The notes: generated by a model not told the origin, from the sequence alone. A DNA stretch of 64,000 bases from Umbilicaria muhlenbergii (GCA_000611775.1 KK106981.1:3338672-3402671), one strand, 5' to 3'. Counted from the first letter of the stretch, positions 45,640-55,814 are shown. Translations and numbers: made by a program.

Positions 45640-45809
45640 CTAAAAAGGAGTAGGTTAGTCACTCATTTATAGTGCAGAAATGGTTTTAAGGCTGCGTTCT
45701 GTGAAGGGTGATTGAGTTGTAGTGAGAGGCAACGTTTTTGCCGCAGCGCTACTAAAGAAAGGGAAAAGGAAGATCTGGCAGCTGTTATAACGGAAGAAAG
45801 ATGGCTTAC
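45640..45809 (-). other. Probable 5' UTR intron of RPS23
   Basis: GTAAGC donor at 45809, an ACTAAC branch site and a CTCCTTTTTAG acceptor at 45640, immediately before CCAAGATGG. Length 170 nt. A 5' leader intron of this kind is frequent in ribosomal protein genes and often raises expression. Confidence 0.65.
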
Positions 45810-46127
45810 CGATTGATGTATGGTCGCAGGGATGGGTCTGAGTTGTTGTCGTCGCCGATAAGTGTCGATGTCGATTTTTAGAAGTCGAAGGTTGTGGGAG
45901 CTAAAGACCTTAGCGTCACTCGGCTCGGCAGAATTTTGATCCTGATGAACATCCCAATCACAGGCCCTGGCACGCCTGGACATCTGCTATGAACCGCGCC
46001 ATGTTCGAGGTTTTGGAATGCCCGACAACTGCCTTGTGATGTTGATTCAACAGTCCAAACCAGCTAAAATTTTGAAGATGGCATGAGGCACGATATCTTG
46101 GCCTGAGCAACCACCAGGCCTGCAATA

Positions 46128-46925
46128 ATGGCTACATTATCTCCATCCTCAGCAAACTCCAAGCCTGACCCAAAACATCCCCAAAGACCTCCTCCACCAT
46201 CTCTCTTCCTCGGCCCGCCCTCTCGCAATGCTTCTAATATATCTCTTTCTTCTCTGCACCCAATTACAACCCACACTTCCACACTCTCTACCTCATCCCC
46301 CGCGGCCCAAACCCGGGCTCCGCTTCTTCGTAACCGCTCCACTCGCGGTCCAGATGCGTCAGCAAACCCCAATATCATGTCTCCTCTGGGACGCTCAACG
46401 CAGCAGCAACGCCAGCAGCAACAGCAGCAGAGTGAAGGCGACAGAACTGATGCTCTATGGGCGGAAATGCAAGCAACCCTCGCTGAGGTAGAGTGGAGTG
46501 CTGTAAGCGGAACACATGTCTTCGGCGCCGAGCATTCAAAGGCTTTGGAAGAATTGCGAACGGCGCAGATATCTCTAGCGCAAGCGTGGGCGAGAAGTGA
46601 AGCGGACGATGTGGTTGAGCATCCTAACGAAGTCGATGTTGACACCGTCAAAGGCAAAGGGGTTCTGGGGAACGACGGCGACGAAGAGCCAGGGAGTGCG
46701 GAGCGAAAGGCCAGTAAACTAGAAGATGAAACCGAAGGGGACATCTTACTGGCGAGGAAGCGGAGAGAGGCGAATGATCGGTATTTCAAAAGAGTCAATG
46801 GTGGGGTATTGGATGTTGTGGGAAGGCTGGAAGAAGTGGCAGCTGCAATGGGCAAGGTGGAACGGGAGAGTAGGGAGATTTGGAACGAGAGCGATAGCAT
46901 GGATACGGGCTCGGGCACATCTTGA
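46128..46925 (+). CDS. Conserved filamentous-fungal protein, unknown function
   Basis: Single exon, 265 aa. The first 105 residues are Pro/Ser-rich and disordered with a poly-Gln stretch (QQQRQQQQQQ). The conserved part begins DALWAEMQATLAEVEWSA and continues THVFGAEHSKALEELRTAQI then LAQAWARSE; after an acidic linker it resumes LLARKRREANDRYFKRVNGG and VLDVVGRLEEVAAAM, all predicted helical and probably coiled coil. I recognise this as a widely conserved ascomycete family (I believe DUF5315-like, not verified), without a known role. No signal peptide or membrane segment. It is divergent from RPS23, about 320 bp from that gene's first 5' exon. Confidence 0.75.
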   Translation: MATLSPSSANSKPDPKHPQRPPPPSLFLGPPSRNASNISLSSLHPITTHTSTLSTSSPAAQTRAPLLRNRSTRGPDASANPNIMSPLGRSTQQQRQQQQQQSEGDRTDALWAEMQATLAEVEWSAVSGTHVFGAEHSKALEELRTAQISLAQAWARSEADDVVEHPNEVDVDTVKGKGVLGNDGDEEPGSAERKASKLEDETEGDILLARKRREANDRYFKRVNGGVLDVVGRLEEVAAAMGKVERESREIWNESDSMDTGSGTS

Positions 46926-47069
46926 GAAGATTCTGAACAGCTTCGTGGTGATACAACTTCGAGCAGCATGCAATGGTATCAACAGATCTTGATCCGTTAT
47001 GGTTGTGCGGGGACCCTCCACCACTCTGGGAATCGCGCATTTTGGCTGTTGAGAATCGACAGTCTCGGG

Positions 47070-47197
47070 AGAGGAATAGTCGGGGCCCCCGTGGATTCAA
47101 AAACCATCTGACAGAACTTCGCTGCCACTACCACGTCCATCCCAAGGGCGAACCGCGTTGTAACATAGGGGCAAAACAGTTTGATTTGACGTCATAA
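47070..47197 (+). pseudogene. C-terminal relic of a BTB-family gene
   Basis: The end of this frame, RCHYHVHPKGEPRC, matches the C terminus of the intact BTB gene downstream (HCDYHVHAEGETRC) and that of the next one (RCEYHCHPKDQKC). No BTB fold is encoded upstream, so only the 3' end of a third family member seems to remain. It lies 550 bp before the first intact copy. Confidence 0.6.
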
Positions 47198-47749
47198 CAG
47201 AATGATAAAGCGACCATCCTAGCTAAGCCTTAATTTCAGGGATATGAGGACTTTTGATCTCAAGGATTTCGTGTTCAGCATCAGGGATTCTCTCTGGCTG
47301 AGGACTGCGATCTTAAGACGAGAGCTTTAGAATACGAAGCAAATGTAGCTAAGTTAATCAGACAGAAAACTTCTGACCTGACGTTCATGAGATCTTTGAG
47401 CAAGTAACATAAACAACTAAAGCTCAGATAAGTAACATTACTTACAATTTAACAAAAAATAAAGCATGACTCTCCTCAACTGTTCCTTATGAAGTACTGT
47501 ACTGATAACTTGTTATGTGCAAAAGAGACTCTTTGTCACAGTGACTGAGGCTCAAAGATCCGGTGACGAAACTACAAGCTGAGTGAATAACCTCAGATTA
47601 AGTGCATGTGATTATGGGCTTAACCTTGCATCTTTCTATGCTTGTGCTAAATTCTCGGTCACGTTGACTCTCCAGCTGAAGCCACACTCACGTCGGCGCA
47701 CTTCGAGATTGCAAGCAATACTGGAGTCCAACTAGACCATCAGCACAAG
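47198..47749. other. AT-rich spacer before the BTB genes
   Basis: No gene seen. The region is AT-rich, with TTAACAAAAAATAAAGC-like stretches near 47450, and includes the promoter of the first BTB gene. Confidence 0.45.
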
Positions 47750-48498
47750 ATGTCATCCACCGGGAATGCAACAGGCGCGATTATGAAGAGCACAAGATGT
47801 CGGTGAGTTCTTGCCCATTGCCTTGTACCTGGAGACCGTAGCTAAAGTGTTGCAGCTCTCACTTCGACACGACGGTGCTGGTGGAGGTCGGGCCTGAGCA
47901 ACAGAGGTTTACGTTGCATAAGGGATTGCTGTGCGCTTTCTCGTCCTATTTCAAGGCAGCTCTTGAGGGTGGCTTCAAGGAATCTGAGGAGCAGATGATC
48001 AAACTACCTGAAGATGACGCGAAAGTCTTTGAGCACTTTCAGCTCTGGATCTACTCCGGTAGTTTCTTGGAAGCTGGAGAGACTGAGAAAGAGAAGGACT
48101 GCGACATCATCATAGGCCTCTACTTCTTTGCCGAAGCTCGTGTGATCCCTGAGCTACAGAACTTAGCTATTGATAGCTACATCAACAACTTTAATGCACT
48201 AGGCGCGGTAGACACCAGCAAGTTCTGCCGCATCTACGATAACACCATGCCTTCATCTCCGCTACGCAGGCTGATTGCAGAACTGACTGTCCGTAGTGGT
48301 GGACCACTTTGGTTCCGCGAGGCAATAGAGGGGCATTGGAGTAGGGAAATACTCCTCGAAGTAGTCAAGGGCCTAATGGAAGAGAAAGAGAAGGAGTCGC
48401 GTAGGAGATCATTTGAGCATTTCACTACTCGTCATTGTGACTACCATGTCCATGCTGAGGGTGAGACACGCTGCAACAAGAAGGTACAAGCAAAATAG
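47750..48498 (+). CDS. BTB/POZ-domain protein, first tandem copy
   Basis: Two exons, 47750-47802 and 47856-48498, with a 53-nt phase-2 intron, give 231 aa. The BTB/POZ fold covers about residues 18-125: SHFDTTVLVEVGPEQQRFTL, HKGLLCAFSSYFKAALEGGF, then KESEEQMIKLPEDDAKVFEH. BTB domains form dimers and often bind Cullin-3; fungal BTB-only proteins of this size are numerous and mostly uncharacterised. The tail has CDYHVHAEGETRC, a C-x-Y-H-x-H-x(6)-C motif shared with the neighbour. The second exon begins exactly at the domain start, so the intron separates a short variable leader from the fold. About 30 percent identity by eye with the next gene indicates an old duplication. Confidence 0.85.
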
Positions 48499-49230
48499 AA
48501 TGATACTTCGAGATTGGTTTGATAAGGTGGGGTCCTGTCCAGGTCGCACTCTTCATATCAAGAAGGCTGATATTCTACACACAGGGGAGTGGTTAGGATG
48601 ATCCAGAGCGCGTCGAATAGGGCTCCTTGAGGTACGAGAACGTAGGCGATGGATGAGCCTAGAGGGTTTCACGCGAAGAGCTCTCGCTGATGCAAAATAT
48701 CACTTTCATCTATGCCTGGATTCTCTGCTATGCAGTGATATGGCCGTTGCCTTGTTTCGAAGAGCCGGACGTGAATTCAGCTTGAGATCATAGATGGCAG
48801 AGGCCCTTCAGTCGGCTAAGTAATGTTGCTCGCTCCATATTCCATTATTAGAATCCTGTCCATCGGTGTAGGCTGCCACTGCCTCGTCATGTGGTGCCTT
48901 TGCCATTTTACTATTATCAGGGTACCTGTGGTACATCTCCGAATGCTTTTGTCGCCGCGTGAAGCATTCGTCACCTTGAACTCAGCTCGCTTATCACTAA
49001 AGCCCTACCTTCGCAGCTGTAACTCGCGCTTGACATAACCTCACCTTCGAGGATGTGAATCACCTCACTTTAGCGTCACGCCGCAATTGAAGCTATCATA
49101 GGTACATGTAGGACTAGCTATCTGCACCTGGATCCCAGGGTGAGTCTCAACTCTGATGTTCTGTCCAGAATGCCAGCTGATTTGCTCAAGAAACTGCGGA
49201 CGACAGCGACACGTAACCTCTAAGTAAGGC
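48499..49230. other. Spacer between the two BTB genes
   Basis: No supported gene. A plus-strand stretch near 48665-48745 translates to a weakly similar FTRRALADAKYHFHLCLDSL, which might be a decayed fourth family tail, but the match is too short to claim. The right end is the promoter of the second BTB gene. Confidence 0.4.
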
Positions 49231-49995
49231 ATGGAGACCCCGAAGCCAGAAGTTGGTTCTAGCAGCGAAACATCTCCTAGCACGAATACATTGAAAAATC
49301 CACTGCGGGAGTAAGCCAACTACTTCTATCTTGCTTGCTATAACCAAAAGACATCTAGTAGCTAACGCACATCCAGGTCGCTATACGATGAGATCATCTG
49401 CCTCAAAGTAGGACCGGACGGCATCGATTTCGGAATCCACAAGGGTCTTCTATGCCATTACTCCTCCTACTTTGCTGCAGCTCTCAACGGCAGCTTCAAA
49501 GAAGCAAATGAGAAGGTCGTCTATCTCACAGAGGAATCACCGAGGATGATCAAGCTTTTCAGTTTATGGCTGTATACACATACACTACTCGAAATGGGCC
49601 AGACTGAGTCGGGCTTGGACACAATGGAGGTTGCAGCAATCTATGTTTTTGCTGAGAAACGAGGCATTCCTAAACTGCAAGACGCAGCTATAGACGCTGT
49701 CATCCGCAAAAACAAGCTCACGAGCACGGTCCCTACTTCTTGCATGCGTCTGGTGTATGAGAAGACCCCGGAATCCGCTCCCATGCGGAGACTGTTGATA
49801 GACTTCTGTGTCTCGAAAGGATGTACAGCGTTTCTTGAAGATCACTACCGACAGCGATACCCGTACGATGCTTTGCTTGACCTTGGGCGAGCCTTTTTCG
49901 AGTGGAAGGGGAAAGGAAAAGTGCCGGGCTTATACAATTTCGAGACCCGCCGCTGTGAGTACCACTGTCACCCGAAGGATCAAAAGTGCCCCTGA
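49231..49995 (+). CDS. BTB/POZ-domain protein, second tandem copy
   Basis: Two exons, 49231-49310 and 49377-49995 (66-nt intron, acceptor ATCCAG), give 232 aa. The architecture equals that of the first copy: a short Ser/Thr-rich leader (METPKPEVGSSSETSPSTNT), an intron at the start of the fold, and a BTB domain (IICLKVGPDGIDFGIHKGLL then CHYSSYFAAALNGSFKEANE). Next come the helical LDTMEVAAIYVFAEKRGIPK and the C-terminal RCEYHCHPKDQKC. The intron is in the same place as in the first gene, which supports tandem duplication. Function unknown; the BTB fold implies oligomerisation or ubiquitin-ligase adaptor use. Left boundary plus or minus one base. Confidence 0.85.
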
Positions 49996-50559
49996 GACCG
50001 TTGACTAGGACAACACCACATTTCGTCAGCACCTGAATGGAGGAAAGCTGTCAATTAGCAGCGTGATAATTGAAATCGTTGCACTTTTCCGGTTGGGGAC
50101 TTGGTTGCTCCTGTGGGGAGAAATAGCACGGAGTTCCGTTTGGATAGCTGCGAGAAGATACAGGACAGCTGGATGTTTTAGAAAAGTCTCCAATCTTGTA
50201 CGTCTTGTCATCTAGGCCTGGAGGTATCCGTGGTGATATTTCACTATCTTCGTCCCACAGCGGACTACCTCGCACCGATTACCGTGCGGCGTCAAAAATG
50301 CCTTTCTTTCATTGATTCAGCCGATCCGCCTCCGCAAATCAATCATGATGGTTCACCCCGCTCCTCTTTACCGCAGCATTCTGTGATACTTCTCTCAGGA
50401 GTCCGTGAGCTCAAACCATACAAACCGAGTCTACACATAGACTCGTCGTCTCCGAGATCTCCCAGAATGCACAAAGTAGTATATTCTCGATTACGATCTC
50501 TAAACTATCCCGAATCCTCTCCTATATATTACCATCCCAACCTCCCCCCCGCCAAAATC
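49996..50559. other. Tail-to-tail spacer between BTB copy 2 and the AXL2-like gene
   Basis: No gene seen. Plus-strand open frames from 50230 onward run antisense into the AXL2-like gene and are shadows. Confidence 0.5.
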
Positions 50560-53500
50560 TCACACAAACGCCAAATCCCCCCTCAAACTCGCACTCCCCG
50601 GCCTCTCCCTCCCCAACCCCCCCTCCACACTAACAGGCCTCATCCCCCTCCTCCCCACCACCACCGTCCCGCTCTCCTCTCCCCCCATAGCATCTCCCCT
50701 CCGCTCCCCCCGCTGCACTCTCAACCAACTCAACCTCTGCGCAATCCCCGGCCTCGTCGCAGCAGCAGCTTCCAGATCCGGCCCACCGCCAGGAATCCCA
50801 TTCGGCACCACATTCAGCGGCTGCGGCCACCCAACATGATACCACCTGCGCTCACCCGTATTCTCATCAACGCCCTCTTCCAAAAACCCCGGCTCGCCGT
50901 CGCCGAGTTCTTCGAACCCAAACCCACCGCTGAGGTCGCTGGCGGCGCTTTCGAAGCGCTTGCTGCTAGCGAGGGAGGAGCGGCTTTGAAAGCGGGAGAG
51001 ACGACCGATGGTATCGCTCATGCGGTTGGAGATACTCGATCGCTTCTTGCGGGGACTTGGTTTCACGGGCGGTCCGAGCGACGAAGACTGTGAGTACGAG
51101 CGATGCTTCCGTTGGGTCTCAAGTTGTCGTCGGGGTGAGGTTTCGGTGCCGCCTTGGTATGGTTCGTCCGAGTAGACGGGATCTAGAGCGGGGACGGCCA
51201 TGCTGGGACTGCAGAGCGATTTCGACCATGCGGAGCCCGAACGGTGGGATGAGGCGCGCCGGGATATGGAGCCGGCGGAGAGAAACGGGTTGCGGGTGTG
51301 GCGGTCGCGGGCGCGGCGTTTGAGGTAGGCTTGGCGGGAGGAGTGGACGTTGAGGTGCGCTTGGGAGGGGGAGGTGACAAGGCGGATGCTGCGGGGTTGG
51401 TCGTCGTCGTCGGAGGCTTCGTGGATAATGGCGGGGGCGGAGGGGTCGAAGGTGCTGTTGGTGGGTGGGCGGGGAAAAGAGCGTAGAGTGGGGAATATGC
51501 TGGAGCGGTTTGGCTCGCCTACGCTGGAGAGGCGATGGTGGCTGGAGGAACCGTTGGTCGTGCTGCTGGTGTAGTCTGTTGTTGTCCAGCTACGTGTGCT
51601 TGTGTTGCGCCAGGAATCGCGGACAAGACCATGGCCGGGCGGTCCGAAGCTGTTTCTGTTTCCGAAACCTCCTTTGCCGTGGCCAAAACCCACACCGCTG
51701 ACGCGTGGATCGGTGAGGAGGGCGGAGCTGCCAAAGCTCATGTTCGAAAGGCGTTTGGTTTGTCGGGAATGACGCTTGCTAGGGGAACCATTCGCGACGG
51801 CAAAGGGTCTTGAGCTTGCTGATGGATTTTGTCGTGAGAGGGAATGAATCGAATCTAAAGGCACTGGGTCCCGGTCTTCGGGTGCTATTTCGAACTTTGG
51901 TAGAGCTGCTGACTGCGGACGGGAATTGTCGACCCGCAATAAGGAAGACTGTCTTCGCACGTAGTCTCGCCATGACTCACGCTTTGGCTGTCCATCTTCG
52001 TCCATAGTTTTCCGTGACCAGCGATTTTGCGATTGTCGCTTCGTCGTCCCTGAGGTCCATAATCCGGGTATCTCGAGCCTAGGCGCCTTGGAAGACATTC
52101 TTTTGTGCGCGTATTCGATCTGTGCTGTCGTTTCCATTTCTGGCTCGGTATACGATGATTCCTCAGCTACGATTGGTCTGGAGATCTTTTCTTTCGAGGG
52201 ACTTTGAGCTTCTCTGGCCTTACGCTGCCTCTTCCTCCTTACGCAGCAGCAAAGTACAAGTAAAGCTCCAAGTACAATTACTAGAGGGATCGTAACAGCT
52301 GCTGCTACTTTCTTGCTGGATGTATGGTTGCCCGATGAGCCGGCTGCGGAAAATGATGATTTTGGTGTTGAGCTCGATGTAGAAGTTGCCCGTGTGGTAA
52401 GGCTTTGACTGCTAGTGGTATGACCTTTCGAACGGGCGTCCATTGGTACCACATCAACCGTCAAAATCTGCGACTGACTTTGAGATCCTTCGGTGGCTGT
52501 AACGTTGAGTGAGTCTTGCTGAGGTTCCAGATCACTAGGCACTTGACCCAGGATCATCCATTTCTGGGGGTCGAAGCTCAACCATGAAGATGTGTTTCCA
52601 AGATCTACACTGACTTGCACACTCGAACTCGCGAAAAGCGTGGGGCTAATAGTGTAGCTGAAAGCTGACCCCATCGTGGCATTGACCCTGCCCAGCATGC
52701 CCTGGAATAGCTTGGATGTGGAGTCCAACTGAAGAAGAATTGTAGTATTTGCAGTGTCTCCGTAAACATCCGTTGCACTTATCGAAATGTTCTGCGAACT
52801 TGCAGACGAGGGCGGTGTACCAGAGAGTGTGAGGGTTTTTGCATCGAAAGATATCCAGGGAGGAACGTCTCCCGTAGCTTGCATAAGGTCTGATGCCTGC
52901 ACAGGCTTTCCGTCCAAAGTAAGATCATTTTGCAATCCCGTATAGCTGAGAGAAGAACCTTGTGTAACGTTTATCACCGGAGGGCTGCCATTGAACACTA
53001 GTTCGTGAAGCCCGACTATCAACTGAAACTCGACGACTGCCCCAGCGAATCCAACCACATCCGAAGCAGTGAATCGTATGTCATAGGTTTGAGGAAGTTG
53101 TACTGGTGAGGTTGCTCCAGGAGTGGTACCCTTGAACGAGAGGCCGCCGCTATCAAAATTGATCCACGAAGGCAAAGGCGTGTTATTTGCGCAAAGAGCA
53201 TAGTATACAGTGTTTTCATCTGTGCCTGTGAATGTGCTTGACGAGAAGTGTACCGAGAGAGGGCTCGAAGGGTACAGGAACAGACTATCCGGGCTTGAAA
53301 AGCCGCTCAGAGAGGAAAGCTGTTCGCTGACTGGTGTGCCAAGACTGGGACCACTGGCTTCGGATACCACTAGAGTCACAGACATAGATGTCGACCCGGT
53401 TGGGTCCATTGCAATCAAGTTGAATGTTACCGCCCCAACATCTCCAGAGCCTGGCGTTCCAGAAAGCGTTCGGCTGGGGCTATCCAGATGCAGCCAATCT

Positions 53501-53685
53501 GGTGCCCCTGATAAAGCATATTTGATAGTCGGTTCGGTCGAGGCGAAAGTGGACGCTGAGAAGACGAAGCTGAACGTTTGAGTGATTCGGGCGACTGGCG
53601 GGACTTGAGAGTTGATAGGGAACGATATGCTCGGCGCAGCTGCTACTGTAGTCGTAAGAGCCAGTAGCGCCAGGAGAAGGAACAT
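50560..53685 (-). CDS. AXL2: Axl2-like cadherin-domain membrane protein
   Basis: Single exon, 1,041 aa. Signal peptide at residues 1-17 (MFLLLALLALTTTVAAAP), then about four cadherin-like (CADG) repeats to about residue 415, each with the W-(L/I)-x-F-D/D-S...L-S-G-T-P pattern: DWLHLDSPSRTLSGTPGSGD, SWINFDSGGLSFKGTTP, PWISFDAKTLTLSGTPPSS and SWLSFDPQKWMILGQVP. A Ser/Thr-rich stalk precedes one transmembrane helix (VTIPLVIVLGALLVLCCCV, near 465-484). A long basic, Ser-rich cytoplasmic tail follows. In yeast Axl2/Bud10 marks axial bud sites; filamentous homologues influence septation and conidiation. Its tail would interact with the polarity machinery, to which Bud6 (3.7-7.0 kb) also belongs, but the two genes are 43 kb apart. 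Confidence 0.9.
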   Translation of the reverse strand: MFLLLALLALTTTVAAAPSISFPINSQVPPVARITQTFSFVFSASTFASTEPTIKYALSGAPDWLHLDSPSRTLSGTPGSGDVGAVTFNLIAMDPTGSTSMSVTLVVSEASGPSLGTPVSEQLSSLSGFSSPDSLFLYPSSPLSVHFSSSTFTGTDENTVYYALCANNTPLPSWINFDSGGLSFKGTTPGATSPVQLPQTYDIRFTASDVVGFAGAVVEFQLIVGLHELVFNGSPPVINVTQGSSLSYTGLQNDLTLDGKPVQASDLMQATGDVPPWISFDAKTLTLSGTPPSSASSQNISISATDVYGDTANTTILLQLDSTSKLFQGMLGRVNATMGSAFSYTISPTLFASSSVQVSVDLGNTSSWLSFDPQKWMILGQVPSDLEPQQDSLNVTATEGSQSQSQILTVDVVPMDARSKGHTTSSQSLTTRATSTSSSTPKSSFSAAGSSGNHTSSKKVAAAVTIPLVIVLGALLVLCCCVRRKRQRKAREAQSPSKEKISRPIVAEESSYTEPEMETTAQIEYAHKRMSSKAPRLEIPGLWTSGTTKRQSQNRWSRKTMDEDGQPKRESWRDYVRRQSSLLRVDNSRPQSAALPKFEIAPEDRDPVPLDSIHSLSRQNPSASSRPFAVANGSPSKRHSRQTKRLSNMSFGSSALLTDPRVSGVGFGHGKGGFGNRNSFGPPGHGLVRDSWRNTSTRSWTTTDYTSSTTNGSSSHHRLSSVGEPNRSSIFPTLRSFPRPPTNSTFDPSAPAIIHEASDDDDQPRSIRLVTSPSQAHLNVHSSRQAYLKRRARDRHTRNPFLSAGSISRRASSHRSGSAWSKSLCSPSMAVPALDPVYSDEPYQGGTETSPRRQLETQRKHRSYSQSSSLGPPVKPSPRKKRSSISNRMSDTIGRLSRFQSRSSLASSKRFESAASDLSGGFGFEELGDGEPGFLEEGVDENTGERRWYHVGWPQPLNVVPNGIPGGGPDLEAAAATRPGIAQRLSWLRVQRGERRGDAMGGEESGTVVVGRRGMRPVSVEGGLGRERPGSASLRGDLAFV

Positions 53686-54247
53686 CCTGGGAGTTTCAGA
53701 TACTGCGGCGGCCGATGCAGGAGACGTTTCACCGAAGACTTTGCTTAAGATGGGAATGGTTTATGCCCTGCAGGGATCGAGGACTTTGTATATAGCAACA
53801 GCGCACTGGCATATGGCTCACGACAGCATCAGAGAAGATAAGTATGAATGAATGACAACAGTAGGAACAAATCGATGCGAAAGTAGAAAAGAGGAGAATC
53901 GAAAGAACGAAAGGCAGCATGCTGGACTCGACATCGTTCCCTCTTCATCCAAGGCTGGGGAGGGGGTGGGGCACGAGCTTCGCGTCATCCCTTTGAATAG
54001 AAAGTTCATGAGGAACGCGGTTCAGATGCAAGCACTTTAGCAAAAGACCAATGGGACAGTATCCAGTACGGTGGTGGTGCTCCGGGGGCTCGTCGGGCTA
54101 TCGATAGTCGTGTGGCTGCAAGGGATTGCGGGCTGGCGACCCGCCAACCCCTTATTCTGCTGGAATGTTGTATAAAGTATCGCACTCCGCACGACCGCCC
54201 AAAAGAGACAAGATGAAAACAAGACAATCGATAAGAATGAGCATTTC
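53686..54247. other. Intergenic region between AXL2-like and GNAT genes
   Basis: Both neighbours are on the minus strand. It holds the AXL2-like promoter and GNAT 3' UTR; no gene seen. Confidence 0.45.
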
Positions 54248-54739
54248 TCATCCTGATTGTAGTTTGAGCGCCATCTTGAGGCCAGTTCGACCAGGGGCAT
54301 AGTAATTCTCGACCCGATCCACTTCGTCGAACCCTGTGTTGGCATACAAAGAGCGCGCAGGTTTGCGGGCCTCATCAACCCACAGTTGGACCTCCTCGCA
54401 ACCTTGTGCTTTCAGCTCATCCTGTAGCTTTTGCAACATCTTGCGTGCTAAGCCTTGACGTCTATATTTCTCCAAGACGCAGATCTTGTGCAGTAGAATG
54501 ATCCTCTGGATCCGGACATAGACCAAGTAAGCTGCGACAGTGTATGCTTCATTAATTTTGGCAAACTCCAGTAAACAGATGAGCTCCGTATTGCGTTTCC
54601 GCAGCTCGCGATCAAAGTCGAAGACTTCATTTTTGGGGAAGGCTTTTTTCTCTGCGCGCAGGACCTGAGCCAATGCCTTGTGTTTGTCCACTGCCGGCAT
54701 TGGGCTGAGATCCAGACAATACAAAGTAATAGCAGACAT
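54248..54739 (-). CDS. GNAT-family N-acetyltransferase
   Basis: Acetyl-CoA-dependent transferase of 163 aa, single exon, ATG at 54739. The GNAT core is visible: beta-strand and motif A with KICVLEKYRRQGLARKMLQK, where R-R-Q-G-L-A is the pyrophosphate-binding R/Q-x-x-G-x-A loop near residues 91-96; motif B with CEEVQLWVDEARKPARSLYA followed by NTGFDEVDRVENYY. Length is typical of stand-alone GNATs. The substrate (protein N terminus, small amine or other) cannot be read from sequence. It is head to head with the methyltransferase gene, 175 bp apart. Confidence 0.88.
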   Translation of the reverse strand: MSAITLYCLDLSPMPAVDKHKALAQVLRAEKKAFPKNEVFDFDRELRKRNTELICLLEFAKINEAYTVAAYLVYVRIQRIILLHKICVLEKYRRQGLARKMLQKLQDELKAQGCEEVQLWVDEARKPARSLYANTGFDEVDRVENYYAPGRTGLKMALKLQSG

Positions 54740-54914
54740 GACGGCCAGATAGCAGTTACAGGAGCATTGTCTCTCAAACGTTCATCTTAACCCTTGATCT
54801 GAGCGTGGAAGAGCAGAAGCAGGGTTAAGAGCATATCTCCAAAGAAGACGGAATAGCCCCGCGATCGTCTATGGGACTCTATCACCACCACTATTTCTTG
54901 ATGCGCATTCTACC
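54740..54914. promoter_or_regulatory. Compact bidirectional promoter, 175 bp
   Basis: Only 175 bp separate the ATGs of the GNAT and the EFM6-like methyltransferase genes. Both products are predicted to modify substrates with acyl or methyl groups, so a shared promoter could coordinate them; that is inference. Confidence 0.6.
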
Positions 54915-55814
54915 ATGACTTCTCCCAACCCCTCATCAGACGATGAAGAGCTCAACCCTCTCACCATTGCCGAGGAATTCGTCCTGTCACCAAACCATCT
55001 AGCACCCACCACCGGCTCAGTTGACTTTGACGGGCTTCTGGAACCCCCTCTACAGCTTCAACAAAACTTGAAAGAAGGATGCGGTGGACAGCTATGGCCA
55101 GCGGGCATGGTCCTGGCGAAGTACCTGCTAAGAAAAAAGAGAGATGAGCTGAAAGGAAAGACGATGTTTGTACGCTCCACGATTTTTTAGATTCTGTCAT
55201 CAAAGAGGGCGTGGACTAACCAGCCCTTCAAGACTTGAGCTCGGTGCTGGCGGTGGCCTCGTTGGGTAAGTCTTCAATATCCCAGATACGAGCATGGACC
55301 GCAAATGGCAGAGCTGACTTGAAAGTAGTCTCGCCATTGCCCTAAGCACAACACTCACCCATCCTCTCTATATAACCGACCAAGTCCCCATGCTGGCCCT
55401 CATGCGTCAAAACATTGAGCTCAACAAGCTATCCAACACGGTCAAGGCAGAGGTCCTAGACTGGGGCACTTCGATCTCCCCAGATATCCCTAACCAGCTC
55501 GACATCCTCCTCGCCGCCGACTGCGTCTACTTTGAACCCGCTTTCCCGCTTCTACTGGATACGATGCAACAAGTGATGGGACCACATACGGTCTGCTATT
55601 TCTGCTTTAAGAAGAGGAGGCGGGCGGATCTCAACTTCATGAAGAAAGCAAGGAAGATGTTTGTGGTGAGGGATGTAGAAGATGATCCGGACAAGGCAGT
55701 GTGGGAGAGGGAGGGGCTATTCTTGTGAGTTACCTTGAGGAGACTGGTCCTGGGCTAGAGGGCGAGGGAAGCTAATTGGGTCCTAGGTATGAAATTAGGA
55801 AAACAATAGCTTAG
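54915..55814 (+). CDS. EFM6: Protein-lysine N-methyltransferase, EFM6-like
   Basis: S-adenosylmethionine-dependent seven-beta-strand methyltransferase of the METTL21/EFM group; yeast Efm6 methylates translation elongation factor 1A. Four exons, 54915-55165, 55233-55265, 55329-55724 and 55787-55814, all in phase, give 235 aa. The 33-nt second exon carries motif I (LELGAGGGLVG), which is broken across two introns. Family signatures are GCGGQLWPAGMVLAKYLL before it, then LAADCVYFEPAFPLLLDTMQ (the D-x-x-Y-F/Y substrate-side motif) and FCFKKRRRADLNFMKKARKM near the end. The last exon adds only nine residues (YEIRKTIA after a split Leu). The first donor is GTTTGT, less usual but common in fungi. 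The start is the first ATG after the short bidirectional promoter. Confidence 0.87.

Noticed and set aside
48660-48745. Possible further BTB-tail relic (ALADAKYHFHLCLD)
   Set aside because: Match to the C-x-Y-H-x-H motif is partial, the first Cys is absent and nothing else of the family surrounds it.
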